A DNA stretch of 34,064 nucleotides from an uncultured SAR86 cluster bacterium (lineage in GTDB: Bacteria > Pseudomonadota > Gammaproteobacteria > Magnimaribacterales > D2472): NCBI GenBank assembly GCA_902517425.1, contig CABYCI010000011.1:1-34064 (forward strand), read 5' to 3'. Positions 1-7,707 of the stretch are shown one piece after another. Each line of letters starts with the position of its first letter. Within the stretch, counting starts at the first letter, position 1. The notes under the pieces are model-generated. The model was not told where the DNA came from. It saw nothing but the letters and a program-made list of their open reading frames with translations, and made no database searches. Made by a program: the position numbers and the translations under genes.

Positions 1-908
1 CAGCTCAAATTCCCAATGATGAGGTTCTGCCGTATGAATTGATCTCTACTTTATTTTCAGATTACTCATATAAGCAAAGATGGGTTTACGTTCCAAAAAA
101 TACAAAAGCTCAATATAAAGAGGACTGGGTGTTTGATTTTCCTGAGGGATCTGCATTAATTAAAACGTTTTACTACCCTGTAGACGAAAGAGATCCTGAA
201 AAGGGCAAAAATCTTTTAGAAACCAGGCTTCTTTTAAGAAAAGAAGACGGGTGGGAAGCTGTATCTTACGCTTGGAATGATGAACAAAATGAGGCTTTCA
301 AAAAAGTTGCTGGTAAGACTATAAATGTAGCTTGGACAGACTTTATGGGAGTTGAAAAAAATGTCAGATATAGAGTTCCAAATGTTAATCAATGCAAAGA
401 GTGTCACGCGGCTGATGATAAAATAACCCCTATAGGACCTAAAGCAAGAAATATTAATAAAGACTATGAGTTCAAAGATGGAGAATTTAATCAGCTTGCT
501 TATTGGATGAATAGACAAATAATTGATGAATATCCTCTTAAGCTTACTTCACCTGTTGATTGGACCGATACCAGCCAAGACATCAATGATAGAGTTAGAT
601 CCTATTTAGATATCAATTGTGGTCATTGTCATTCACCAACAGGTAATGCAAACTCAACAGGTTTATATCTTCATTTGAATGAAACTAGGGAAACTCATTT
701 AGGAATATACAAGAAACCGGTTGCAACTGGTCGCGGGAGTGGAGGAATGAAATACTCAATAGTTCCTGGAAAGCCAGAAGAATCAATATTATTACATAGG
801 ATGATATCGATGGACCCAGGAGTAATGATGCCAGAATCTGGAAGAGCTCTTACTCATGAAGAAGCGGTTGAAATGGTCAAAGACTGGATTTTGTTACTTA
901 AGGACTAA
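1..908 (+). CDS. Diheme c-type cytochrome, SO2930/HNE_0200-like family (5' truncated by window)
   Basis: The frame is open from base 3 to the stop at 906-908, and the residues before the listed TTG (AQIPNDEVLPYEL...) fit the family, so the gene begins upstream of the window and the TTG at 39 is not its start. Two haem c attachment motifs are visible, CKECH (about residue 119 of the listed ORF) and CGHCH (about 194), with MDPGVMMPESGRA near the C-terminus, where an axial Met could lie. The N-terminal text (LFSDYSYKQRW, FDFPEGSALIKTFYY) recalls the SO2930/HNE_0200 diheme cytochromes, which often sit beside a parallel beta-helix protein; that neighbour would be outside the window. It is presumably periplasmic or outer-membrane anchored, but the signal sequence is not visible. 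Electron partner and substrate are unknown. Confidence 0.85.
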   Translation, partial: AQIPNDEVLPYELISTLFSDYSYKQRWVYVPKNTKAQYKEDWVFDFPEGSALIKTFYYPVDERDPEKGKNLLETRLLLRKEDGWEAVSYAWNDEQNEAFKKVAGKTINVAWTDFMGVEKNVRYRVPNVNQCKECHAADDKITPIGPKARNINKDYEFKDGEFNQLAYWMNRQIIDEYPLKLTSPVDWTDTSQDINDRVRSYLDINCGHCHSPTGNANSTGLYLHLNETRETHLGIYKKPVATGRGSGGMKYSIVPGKPEESILLHRMISMDPGVMMPESGRALTHEEAVEMVKDWILLLKD

Positions 909-914
909 TTAAAA

Positions 915-1463
915 ATGAGTAAGAAATATTTTCTTATTTTTTTATTATTTTTTTTAATTGGGTGTGAAGTTCAAGAATCAAAAAATATCTATAAGCCTCC
1001 TCAAGAACTTGAAAGCTTCAAAAATGTATTTGAATTAAACATTTATACAAATGATCAAATCAACCAGATTAAAATAAAGCTAAAGAAGCTTCTACAAACA
1101 GACGTTATCGATCTAAAAGAGCCTATTTCTATTAATTTTGATATTGAAGATATACCCGACTATATTGATTGTGGATATATGAATGAAGAGATTTACGTTA
1201 ACTACATAGAAAGAATATTTGGCACTCAACTTCAAGCAGATATTGGTATTAATGTAAAAATGATTAACGATGGCATTCTGTTTGAGAAATTCAACATAAA
1301 GTATACTTTTACATCAAAAGAAACAGGAACCAGATGGAGATTTGCGACCAACAAACCAAAAGATTTGCTTGTTGGGAATCCGGTATACGATGAAAACCCC
1401 TACAGAAAATGTTTATCCAAAAATACATTAGAAAATGAGATTATCAAATACTTCAGCCTTTAA
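915..1463 (+). CDS. Small hypothetical lipoprotein
   Basis: The N-terminus MSKKYFLIFLLFFLIGCEV is a classic lipoprotein signal with lipobox LIGC, so Cys17 would be acylated. The remaining ~165 residues are polar and slightly acidic with no domain I recognise; two short Cys-containing stretches (YIDCGYM, YRKCLSK) might form a disulfide in the periplasm. It starts 6 bp after the diheme cytochrome and overlaps the next gene by 29 nt, so it is almost certainly in one transcript with them. An accessory role for the cytochrome is possible, but only context supports it. Confidence 0.8.
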   Translation: MSKKYFLIFLLFFLIGCEVQESKNIYKPPQELESFKNVFELNIYTNDQINQIKIKLKKLLQTDVIDLKEPISINFDIEDIPDYIDCGYMNEEIYVNYIERIFGTQLQADIGINVKMINDGILFEKFNIKYTFTSKETGTRWRFATNKPKDLLVGNPVYDENPYRKCLSKNTLENEIIKYFSL

Positions 1464-1929
1464 ATTTTTTTTCATTACTTTTTTAGTTTTGAATTCATTT
1501 AATAGTATTGCGGAAGAAACAAGTTTAATTGAGGGTTATTGGCTAACATCAGCATCAATTGTAGAAGTAAAAAAATGCAACAATGAGCTTTGTGCAACCA
1601 TCGAACATATTTTCGTTGATGAGGGCACAGATCCTAAGTCTATACTTGATGACAATAACAAGAAAAAATCTTTAAGAAACAGACCTTTGATTGGCATTAA
1701 TCTACTTGAAGGTTTTGAATACTTGCAAGCGAGTGAAACGCATTACAAAGAAGGCAAGATTTATGATCCAGGTCGAGGAAGAGTCTTTAAATCAAATCTC
1801 AAATTACTTAAAAGTGGTAATCTAAAAGTTGAAGGATGCTTTATGAGAGTCTGCGGTCATGAAGAATGGCAACCATTGAAAATTATGATCAATGAGGATG
1901 GAACAAGATCAGCAGAACTAAAAAACTAA
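1435..1929 (+). CDS. DUF2147 domain secreted protein
   Basis: The N-terminal hydrophobic stretch (FKFFFITFLVLNSFNSIAE) looks like a Sec signal peptide with cleavage after about SIA. The mature part has the DUF2147 layout: GYWLTS near the start, a central GKIYDPGRGRVFKS block, and a C-terminal GCFMRVCGHEEW block with two Cys. Family members are small periplasmic beta-barrel-like proteins of uncertain function, sometimes linked to envelope stress. At 164 aa it is family-sized. The ATG lies 29 nt inside the upstream lipoprotein gene, which indicates translational coupling. I chose this ATG because it precedes the signal peptide directly and no clear later start keeps that peptide intact. Confidence 0.82.
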   Translation: MRLSNTSAFKFFFITFLVLNSFNSIAEETSLIEGYWLTSASIVEVKKCNNELCATIEHIFVDEGTDPKSILDDNNKKKSLRNRPLIGINLLEGFEYLQASETHYKEGKIYDPGRGRVFKSNLKLLKSGNLKVEGCFMRVCGHEEWQPLKIMINEDGTRSAELKN

Positions 1930-1973
1930 TTTATAGTTAAGCATTTATACAAATATACTAATATTAATTAATT

Positions 1974-2333
1974 ATGAAAAAGATAAACTTCACATCAAAA
2001 TTTAGCAAGTTCACTGACCAGTGGTCTCCTAAAGTTATTGCGCAAATGAACGACTATCAATTTAAACTTGTCAAAATTGAGAATGACTTTACTTGGCACA
2101 AGCATGACGATACAGATGAGGTATTTATAGTGCTAGAGGGGCAAATATTTATTGAATTTGAGGACGAAACAATTGAAATCAATGAAGGTGAAATGTTAGT
2201 TGTACCAGCAGGTATAAAGCATAAGCCTTTTGCTGAAAGAGAGGCAAAAATAATGTTAGTTGAGCCATCAGGAGTTGTTAATACTGGAGACAATGAAGGA
2301 GAACTAACTGCACCTAATGATCAGTGGATTTAG
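1974..2333 (+). CDS. Cupin domain protein
   Basis: A 119-aa single-domain cupin. Motif 1 is intact (HKHDDTDEVFIVLEG, with the H-x-H...E ligands) and so is motif 2 (GEMLVVPAGIKHKPF, with the last His ligand), so it should bind one divalent metal in a small beta-barrel. There is no signal peptide, so it is cytoplasmic. Small cupins of this type include isomerases, dioxygenases and metabolite sensors, and the sequence does not separate these. A TATACT hexamer about 14 nt before the ATG could be its own -10 element. The 44-bp gap upstream is larger than its neighbours' gaps, so it may be separately transcribed. Confidence 0.85.
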   Translation: MKKINFTSKFSKFTDQWSPKVIAQMNDYQFKLVKIENDFTWHKHDDTDEVFIVLEGQIFIEFEDETIEINEGEMLVVPAGIKHKPFAEREAKIMLVEPSGVVNTGDNEGELTAPNDQWI

Positions 2334-2345
2334 ATATTTATCTAA

Positions 2346-3776
2346 ATGAAAAATATCTTAAAAAATAACCTTATATTTTATTTATTAATATTATCAGGTT
2401 GCGGAGGAGGTACCTCATCGCCTTTGCCAATTGATAATTCAAATCAAATACCTGAACCAATTGCTTTATTCAATTCTGATCCAATTACACTTCTTGATGC
2501 TGCAAGTTATTACTCCAATGCATGTAACAACCCATCATTTCAATTCTTAATTCCAACTAAGATAAATGAAGATGCTTATACAGACTTTATTGCACATTAT
2601 TGGTGTGACAGCCTTACTCCTGCAGAATACGATATTGCACCAACTGCAGATGCTTTAGTTGCCTACGTTAGTAATAATTTTGGAGAATATAAGATCGATA
2701 ATGTTAATGTTTTTGGTGAAATAAATCCAAAGCTTGGAGGCGCAAGTAGAAAGTATGCTCGCGGAGATATAAACGAAGATGGAAAAGACGACTTTGCTTT
2801 CGCAATAAACTGGGAAGATGGCAGAGCTTCATTTAATTATCAATCTATGATCTCAAATTATGCCAAACCAGCAATCCTTTTAAGCAATGATTCAGGTTAT
2901 CAGGTAATAAGATTAGGCACTGAAGATTGGGGTCATTCAGTTCAAATCAAAGATAACAAAGTATTTTTTGCTGGGCACTCATCACAAGTTTTTGAACTTA
3001 TTGAATCAAACTGGATTAATATTTCTGATTCTTATGACAATCTGAGTTTCGCAAGTTTCTTAATCTTCGATGACTTTATTATTAACAGTGTAAGAAAAGA
3101 ATTTTCTCAAGGACTTGAACTTATCAAAGAAAATAAAATTATTTCATCTATTATGATTGAAGAGTCATTTAAGGTTAATTTTGAAAGCTGGAATAATGCT
3201 GGCTCAAATAATTTCAGTGAATTAGGCGTTTACAACATTCAAGGTGAAAATTATTTTCATGGAATGATATCTAAGATGTGTAAAAAAGATGACATTATTG
3301 TTGCGACTATAAATGCAAGCAAGCTTATTTCAGGTGAGATAGAAGAAGGAGGCTATTATTCAGAATCTGAAACAACGCCTGTTGTAATATTTTCTTTTTA
3401 TGAAATTTACAATGAATCCCTTAGGGAACTTGATATTAATATTATTAACGAGGAGATCAATCATAATTTTAATTTTTTTGACTGTATTGATGTAAATAAC
3501 GATCAACGGAAAGACATTATTGCCCAAGTTTTCAGTGAACAGTGGAATGATCAAGATAATAACAGGGGAGTGCCGGAAGTATATATTAATGATAATGGAA
3601 GTTATTTCAATTTAGATACATCTAACTGGCCTGTTTACTCTTATACAGATGATTCTCAAGGTTATTTGTATGATATTGATGACAACGCAACTCCTGATTT
3701 AATTGTTTTCCCTTTAAAAATTAATACTTCAGGCAGCATTGAAATATATACCACAAATAAAAACATCACAGATTAA
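2346..3776 (+). CDS. Lipoprotein with FG-GAP/VCBS-like calcium-binding repeats
   Basis: The signal peptide ends in lipobox LSGC (Cys19), followed by a Gly/Ser/Pro-rich linker, as in outer-membrane or surface lipoproteins. Three acidic loops resemble the calcium loops of FG-GAP/VCBS beta-propeller blades: DINEDGKDD, DVNNDQRKD and a C-terminal DIDDNATPD. At 476 aa it is long enough for a complete propeller. Proteins of this design usually have adhesive or scaffold roles; no catalytic signature is visible. It begins 12 bp after the cupin. The gap after it (68 bp) is the first real break in the run, so it is probably the last gene of this transcript. Confidence 0.75.
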   Translation: MKNILKNNLIFYLLILSGCGGGTSSPLPIDNSNQIPEPIALFNSDPITLLDAASYYSNACNNPSFQFLIPTKINEDAYTDFIAHYWCDSLTPAEYDIAPTADALVAYVSNNFGEYKIDNVNVFGEINPKLGGASRKYARGDINEDGKDDFAFAINWEDGRASFNYQSMISNYAKPAILLSNDSGYQVIRLGTEDWGHSVQIKDNKVFFAGHSSQVFELIESNWINISDSYDNLSFASFLIFDDFIINSVRKEFSQGLELIKENKIISSIMIEESFKVNFESWNNAGSNNFSELGVYNIQGENYFHGMISKMCKKDDIIVATINASKLISGEIEEGGYYSESETTPVVIFSFYEIYNESLRELDINIINEEINHNFNFFDCIDVNNDQRKDIIAQVFSEQWNDQDNNRGVPEVYINDNGSYFNLDTSNWPVYSYTDDSQGYLYDIDDNATPDLIVFPLKINTSGSIEIYTTNKNITD

Positions 3777-3844
3777 TCTTTTCTCTGCTTCAAATTCTGA
3801 TCAAATATTATTAGTAGATCATGAAGTTATGTTAACTTGTGCTT

Positions 3845-5053
3845 ATGAGTAAATTTTTACTTCTTGTTATATTTATCTTAGTTACTGTATTTGTAATCTA
3901 TAGCCCAAACCTAATTCGCCTTTATAAGCTTTCTAACCTGTATAACGAAAAGACGATAGCCTATAACTTTATAAACATGGATAAGTTTTTTTTCATATCT
4001 GAGCCAATTTCTGCGTCCGATAATCCATACTTTTTTGAAGAAAGCTATATCAATTTGCCAACAACATATAGCCTTGATGGAGAGGAACACAATCTTATTG
4101 AAGGATTAGAATATTTTTCTACAGACGGATTAATCATTCTTCATAAAGATAAAATCCTTTATGAAAATTATTGGAACGGCAATGATCGTTATAGCAAGCA
4201 CATTTCATGGTCAGTAGCTAAGTCATTTTTATCTGCGTTAATTGGTATAGCCATAGATGAAGGTCTAATTGATAGCATTGAGGATCCAGCGACAAAATAT
4301 TTACCTGATTTTAAGGGCACTGGATATGATGGAGTTAAAATCAAAAATATTCTTCAGATGTCTTCTGGAGTTAGTTTCAATGAAGATTACGCAGACCCAA
4401 ATTCAGATATAAATAAGTTTGGCAGGGCTGCAGCAAGAGGAACACCATTTAGAGAGTTCGCAAAAACTTTAACAAATGGAAAAGAACAGGGGACTTATAA
4501 TCATTATGTCAGCATAGATACTCAAGTCCTTGGAATGATTTTAGAGTCAGTATCTGATATGCCACTTCGAGAATATCTCTCTAAAAAAATTTGGAGCAAA
4601 ATAGGCATGGAGAGCGACGCTTATTACATAACAGATAAGACTGGTGTTGATATGGCTCTTGGAGGATTAAATGCAACTCTAAGGGACTATTCCAAGTTTG
4701 GATATTTATATTTAAATAATGGCAGTTGGTTTGGTGAACAGATTGTTCCAAAGGAATGGGTAAAAGCTTCCTATACTCCCGATGCCGATCACTTAATGCC
4801 AAATGCTGGAGAATTATCTTCAAGCGAATGGGGGTATGGATATCAGTGGTGGGTCCCTGGGGACCCAATCACTGACTTCACGGCTCATGGAGTTTATAAC
4901 CAATTTATATATGTTGATCCAGAGTCAGGTATTGTAATTGCAAAAACCTCTTCAAACCACAGATTTAGAGCTGAAAAAGAATACTCAAAAGCAGCTCATA
5001 TAGCCATGTTTAGATCAATCACCAATCACATTAAGCAAAGAATAAGTGATTGA
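3845..5053 (+). CDS. Serine hydrolase, beta-lactamase (class C) superfamily
   Basis: The N-terminal hydrophobic segment (FLLLVIFILVTVFVIYSP) is a signal anchor, placing the enzyme in the periplasm. The catalytic SxxK is SVAK in the context WSVAKSFLSALIG (Ser123, Lys126 counted from the ATG at 3845). A YNHYVS block supplies the second-motif Tyr, and HGVYNQFIYVDPESG sits where the KTG-like third motif is found in related esterases. At ~402 aa it fits family VIII esterase / EstB-like / 6-aminohexanoate-dimer hydrolase-type enzymes rather than true AmpC, which is shorter. The track's GTG at 3839 adds only two residues; I prefer the ATG at 3845, though neither has a clear ribosome site. The natural substrate is unknown. 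Confidence 0.85.
   Translation: MSKFLLLVIFILVTVFVIYSPNLIRLYKLSNLYNEKTIAYNFINMDKFFFISEPISASDNPYFFEESYINLPTTYSLDGEEHNLIEGLEYFSTDGLIILHKDKILYENYWNGNDRYSKHISWSVAKSFLSALIGIAIDEGLIDSIEDPATKYLPDFKGTGYDGVKIKNILQMSSGVSFNEDYADPNSDINKFGRAAARGTPFREFAKTLTNGKEQGTYNHYVSIDTQVLGMILESVSDMPLREYLSKKIWSKIGMESDAYYITDKTGVDMALGGLNATLRDYSKFGYLYLNNGSWFGEQIVPKEWVKASYTPDADHLMPNAGELSSSEWGYGYQWWVPGDPITDFTAHGVYNQFIYVDPESGIVIAKTSSNHRFRAEKEYSKAAHIAMFRSITNHIKQRISD
4850..4867. repeat. GC-rich perfect inverted repeat inside the serine hydrolase gene
   Basis: Arms TGGGTCCC and GGGACCCA (8 bp each) are separated by TG. It lies in the coding sequence for WWVPGDP and stands out in very AT-rich surroundings. Confidence 0.7.
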
Positions 5054-5104
5054 TTTGTATTAGATTTAATTCTTTCATAGAATTAGTACTGATATTCAAA
5101 ATCA

Positions 5105-5110
5105 AAGGAG
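5105..5110 (+). promoter_or_regulatory. Shine-Dalgarno site fixing the start of the His-rich secreted protein
   Basis: AAGGAG lies 5 nt before the ATG at 5116. The ATG is followed at once by a good signal peptide, so the 22 extra residues in the ORF track (from 5050) are not part of the protein. Confidence 0.75.
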
Positions 5111-5115
5111 AAGAA

Positions 5116-5727
5116 ATGAATACAAAGTTTATTAGTTTTATCGCAATAGTATTTTCAGTAAGTTCTTTAGCTGGCCATCATGAAGGCGGTCATATGCATA
5201 GTGATTCACCAAAATGGCAGATCAAAGCATATACAGGCGCTGCTCCAAGTTTTATAGGAGATTTCGCTTCAGTAGTTGGTGCTGACGGGACAGTTTTAAG
5301 AGAAGGAACAAATGGTTGGACCTGTTTAGCATTTACAGCAAATATGATGGGAGATTCAATGGATCCAAGAATGGCTACACCAGCATGCATGGATTCTAAT
5401 GCTATGGCTTGGGCAAACGCATATATGAATGAGGAAGTGCCAGAACTTACAAATGATGGATGGGCCTGGATGATTCATGGTGATACTGGCGCTGATAACT
5501 TTAGAGCATACTCTGAAGGAGATAAAGCCGGTACTGATCCAGAAGATTGGATTGAATCTGGCGCACATTTAATGTTGATGCCAAAAGATCCAAAATCTTT
5601 AGAAAATACGACGACTGATTTCAATACAGGATCACCTTATGTGATGTTTAAAGGAACACCATATGTTCATCTTATGATTCCTGTATCAGGATATTATGAT
5701 TTTCAGCCTGAGGCAGCACCTAAATAA
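5116..5727 (+). CDS. Secreted protein with His-rich N-terminus, function unknown
   Basis: The signal peptide MNTKFISFIAIVFSVSSLA is followed by GHHEGGHMHSD, so the likely mature N-terminus is Gly-His-His with four His in the first eight residues. The rest (~180 aa) has short repeated Asp/Met/Trp-rich pieces (MGDSMDPRMATPACMDSNAMAWANAYM, DGWAWMIHGDTGADNF) and ends in MIPVSGYYDFQPEAAPK. I do not recognise a named domain, though the overall look is that of conserved marine secreted proteins of unknown function. Context (DUF1330 follows 10 bp later) gives no firm role. Metal binding is an inference from the His content only. Confidence 0.75.
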   Translation: MNTKFISFIAIVFSVSSLAGHHEGGHMHSDSPKWQIKAYTGAAPSFIGDFASVVGADGTVLREGTNGWTCLAFTANMMGDSMDPRMATPACMDSNAMAWANAYMNEEVPELTNDGWAWMIHGDTGADNFRAYSEGDKAGTDPEDWIESGAHLMLMPKDPKSLENTTTDFNTGSPYVMFKGTPYVHLMIPVSGYYDFQPEAAPK

Positions 5728-5737
5728 TTAAATAATA

Positions 5738-6049
5738 ATGGAAGAAGTCAAAGTCTATTTAATAGCAAATTTGCAGATACATGATGCTGATAAGTATAGA
5801 GAATACGAAAAAGGCTTCTTCCCAATATTAAAAAAACATGGTGGTGAGTTCATTACTTTTGATGACAACATCATAAACGTCGAAGGGGATAAGCCAATGG
5901 AAGGCAGAGTAATTTTATTTAGCTTTCCATCTGCAAAGCATGCTGATGAGTGGTATGCAGATCCAGAGTATCAAGAGCTATCAGAACATAGAAGAGCAAG
6001 CGTTACTACAACTTTGACCAGAGTTAGCGGATTACCGCCGAGGAAATAG
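5738..6049 (+). CDS. DUF1330 domain protein (dimeric alpha/beta barrel fold)
   Basis: A 103-aa cytoplasmic protein with the DUF1330 pattern: VYLIANLQIHDADKYREYEKGF near the N-terminus, KHGGEFITFDD in the middle and the signature GRVILFSFPSAKHADEWYADPEYQEL. The family adopts the ferredoxin-like dimeric alpha-beta barrel fold also used by small monooxygenases and EthD-like proteins; its biochemistry is unsettled. It lies 10 bp after the secreted protein and 4 bp before the DUF962 gene, so it is within an operon. Confidence 0.88.
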   Translation: MEEVKVYLIANLQIHDADKYREYEKGFFPILKKHGGEFITFDDNIINVEGDKPMEGRVILFSFPSAKHADEWYADPEYQELSEHRRASVTTTLTRVSGLPPRK

Positions 6050-6053
6050 AAAC

Positions 6054-6359
6054 ATGGAAAGATATAAAACTTTTAAAGAATTTTACCCTTACTATTTATC
6101 TGAACACGATAATAAATATACCAAGCTTATGCATTTTATAGGCACAAGTATTGGAATCGTCTTTTTGATTCAATTCTTTTTAACTTTTAATTTTATAAAT
6201 TTATTATTTGCCTTACTGTCCGGCTATGCCTTTGCATGGGTAGGACACTTTTTTGTTGAAAAAAATAAACCAGCCACATTCAAATATCCATTCTATAGTT
6301 TCATTGGAGACCATAAAATGTATTTTGAAATCTTGCAGGGCAAACATAAAATTTTTTAG
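6054..6359 (+). CDS. DUF962 / Mpo1-like membrane protein
   Basis: The short N-terminal domain FYPYYLSEHDNKYTKLMHFIGT is followed by two hydrophobic segments and the family hallmark GHFFVEKNKPATFKYPFYSFIGDHKMYF. Four His (18, 27, 65, 87) sit where the family keeps putative metal ligands. Yeast Mpo1, the studied member, is an Fe(II)-dependent dioxygenase in alpha-oxidation of 2-hydroxy fatty acids from phytosphingosine. Whether the bacterial version oxidises lipids is an inference. At 101 aa this is a minimal bacterial form. It lies between DUF1330 (4 bp) and DUF3445 (25 bp). Confidence 0.87.
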   Translation: MERYKTFKEFYPYYLSEHDNKYTKLMHFIGTSIGIVFLIQFFLTFNFINLLFALLSGYAFAWVGHFFVEKNKPATFKYPFYSFIGDHKMYFEILQGKHKIF

Positions 6360-6384
6360 AACATAAGTTTTAGTAAATTCTTAG

Positions 6385-7167
6385 ATGTCCTTGATTGATA
6401 TTGATTTTTGGGAAGACCCTCCATGGGGAGATGGTAAGCATAAGTATCGTCTTGGTTTAAAGCCAATTGAACGAGATAAATGGCTAAATAGAAAACCAAA
6501 TGAGACTTTATATAATCATAAAAAAAATCTACTAGACACCAGTTACAACAAAGTTATTGCAACCACAAAATACTCTTTAAATGCACAAAAACATTTAGCA
6601 GATATCTTTGAAATTAAAGATACGAAGTATCCTGATTTAATAGCAGAACTATGCTTAAACATTCAAGATGATTTATGTGTAATGGAGTCCAGTGATGAGC
6701 AGAGGCTTATTGCTGCAAGCATATGTTCTCCAAGTTATTGGGATGTGAGAACAAAGATTGGCAGGCCTCTAAAAGAAATTCATGATCCAGTGGTTTCATT
6801 GGATAAGAAAATAGGAGATAAAATCTCAACATTCATACGACAAGCACCAATAATGAAACCTTTTGCTAGACAAAATTGGTTAATACATGGCGATACAAAA
6901 AGATTCCATTTAAAGGAAGAAGAATCACTTAAAACAAATCCATCAGAGTGGTTCATAAGGTCTGAAAAAGAAACCATCTGTAGATATCATGAAGATTTCT
7001 CTCTTTTTACTATTAATGTTTTATTTCAACCTTTAAAAGAGATTTTCAATCATCCAAGGCAACAACACAGCCTTATCAATAGTCTTGAGCAATTGGATGC
7101 GGATGAGTCAGATTATTTTGGTGGCAATACTAAGATTAATATTTTATTAGAATATCTTTTAGATTAA
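6385..7167 (+). CDS. DUF3445 protein, haem-dependent oxidative N-demethylase-like
   Basis: A 260-aa soluble protein matching the DUF3445 pattern: an N-terminal WxDPPWGDGKHKYRLGLKPI region, PSYWDVRTKIGRPLKEIHDPV in the middle, RQNWLIHGDTKRFH, and a C-terminal RSEKETICRYHEDFSLFTINVLFQPL. Characterised relatives are haem-dependent oxidative N-demethylases with a PAS-like fold, some of which act on methylated amines. The conserved Arg/His-containing RQNW and RSEKETI blocks are kept here. Substrate cannot be read from sequence. It follows DUF962 closely and probably ends the operon; the next gene has its own ribosome site after a 39-bp gap. Confidence 0.8.
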   Translation: MSLIDIDFWEDPPWGDGKHKYRLGLKPIERDKWLNRKPNETLYNHKKNLLDTSYNKVIATTKYSLNAQKHLADIFEIKDTKYPDLIAELCLNIQDDLCVMESSDEQRLIAASICSPSYWDVRTKIGRPLKEIHDPVVSLDKKIGDKISTFIRQAPIMKPFARQNWLIHGDTKRFHLKEEESLKTNPSEWFIRSEKETICRYHEDFSLFTINVLFQPLKEIFNHPRQQHSLINSLEQLDADESDYFGGNTKINILLEYLLD

Positions 7168-7206
7168 GTGTAGTAAAATAGCTATTACATATATAGGGGG
7201 CTATAG

Positions 7207-7707
7207 ATGTATGGAGGAATTTCATTAATTGGCTGGTTCCACACTATTATTGGGACTGCTGGAATCATAACAGGCATTTATCTATTAATTAGGTATGAGT
7301 TTATTAATATATGGTCTAGTCTAGGCATGTTTTATATTATTTGTACCCTATTGGCATCAGGATCATCATTATTTATTTTTAGTGCAACTGGAGAATTTAA
7401 TGATGCTCATATCCTTTCAATTTTGACAATACTTGCAATTATTGGAGCATTTATTTTAGATAGATTTTCCCTATTCGGATTTTTAACAAAATACCTAAAG
7501 GAGCTAGCTCTATCAGTTACAATCTTATTTAGTATGCTTCCTACAACAGCCGAAGTTTTAAAAAGACTGCCACCTAAAAATCCATTTGTAGATTCAATTT
7601 ACGATCCTCTCATTATGAAATTTTATATGTCTTACCTTGTAATTTATGTAGTCTTTGCTATATATCAAATCTTTTTAATTAAAGGAGGGTCATATAATGA
7701 CAAATAA
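7207..7707 (+). CDS. Four-TM membrane protein, weakly DUF2306-like
   Basis: A 166-aa hydrophobic protein with about four transmembrane helices (roughly residues 8-28, 35-57, 70-88 and 138-160). The GWFHTIIGTAGIITGIYLL start and GEFNDAHILSILTILAI, with polar His in the membrane, recall DUF2306-type predicted membrane proteins, but the match is weak. A GGGGG stretch ends 6 nt before the ATG and may act as the ribosome site. Its 3' end overlaps the ALDH gene by 11 nt, tying it to the lysine-degradation operon. A transport or accessory role there is only a guess. Confidence 0.7.
   Translation: MYGGISLIGWFHTIIGTAGIITGIYLLIRYEFINIWSSLGMFYIICTLLASGSSLFIFSATGEFNDAHILSILTILAIIGAFILDRFSLFGFLTKYLKELALSVTILFSMLPTTAEVLKRLPPKNPFVDSIYDPLIMKFYMSYLVIYVVFAIYQIFLIKGGSYNDK

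Noticed and set aside
3839-3844. GTG start for the serine hydrolase
   Set aside because: It adds only Met-Leu before an ATG that leads directly into the signal anchor; neither has a ribosome site, so the ATG is the simpler choice.
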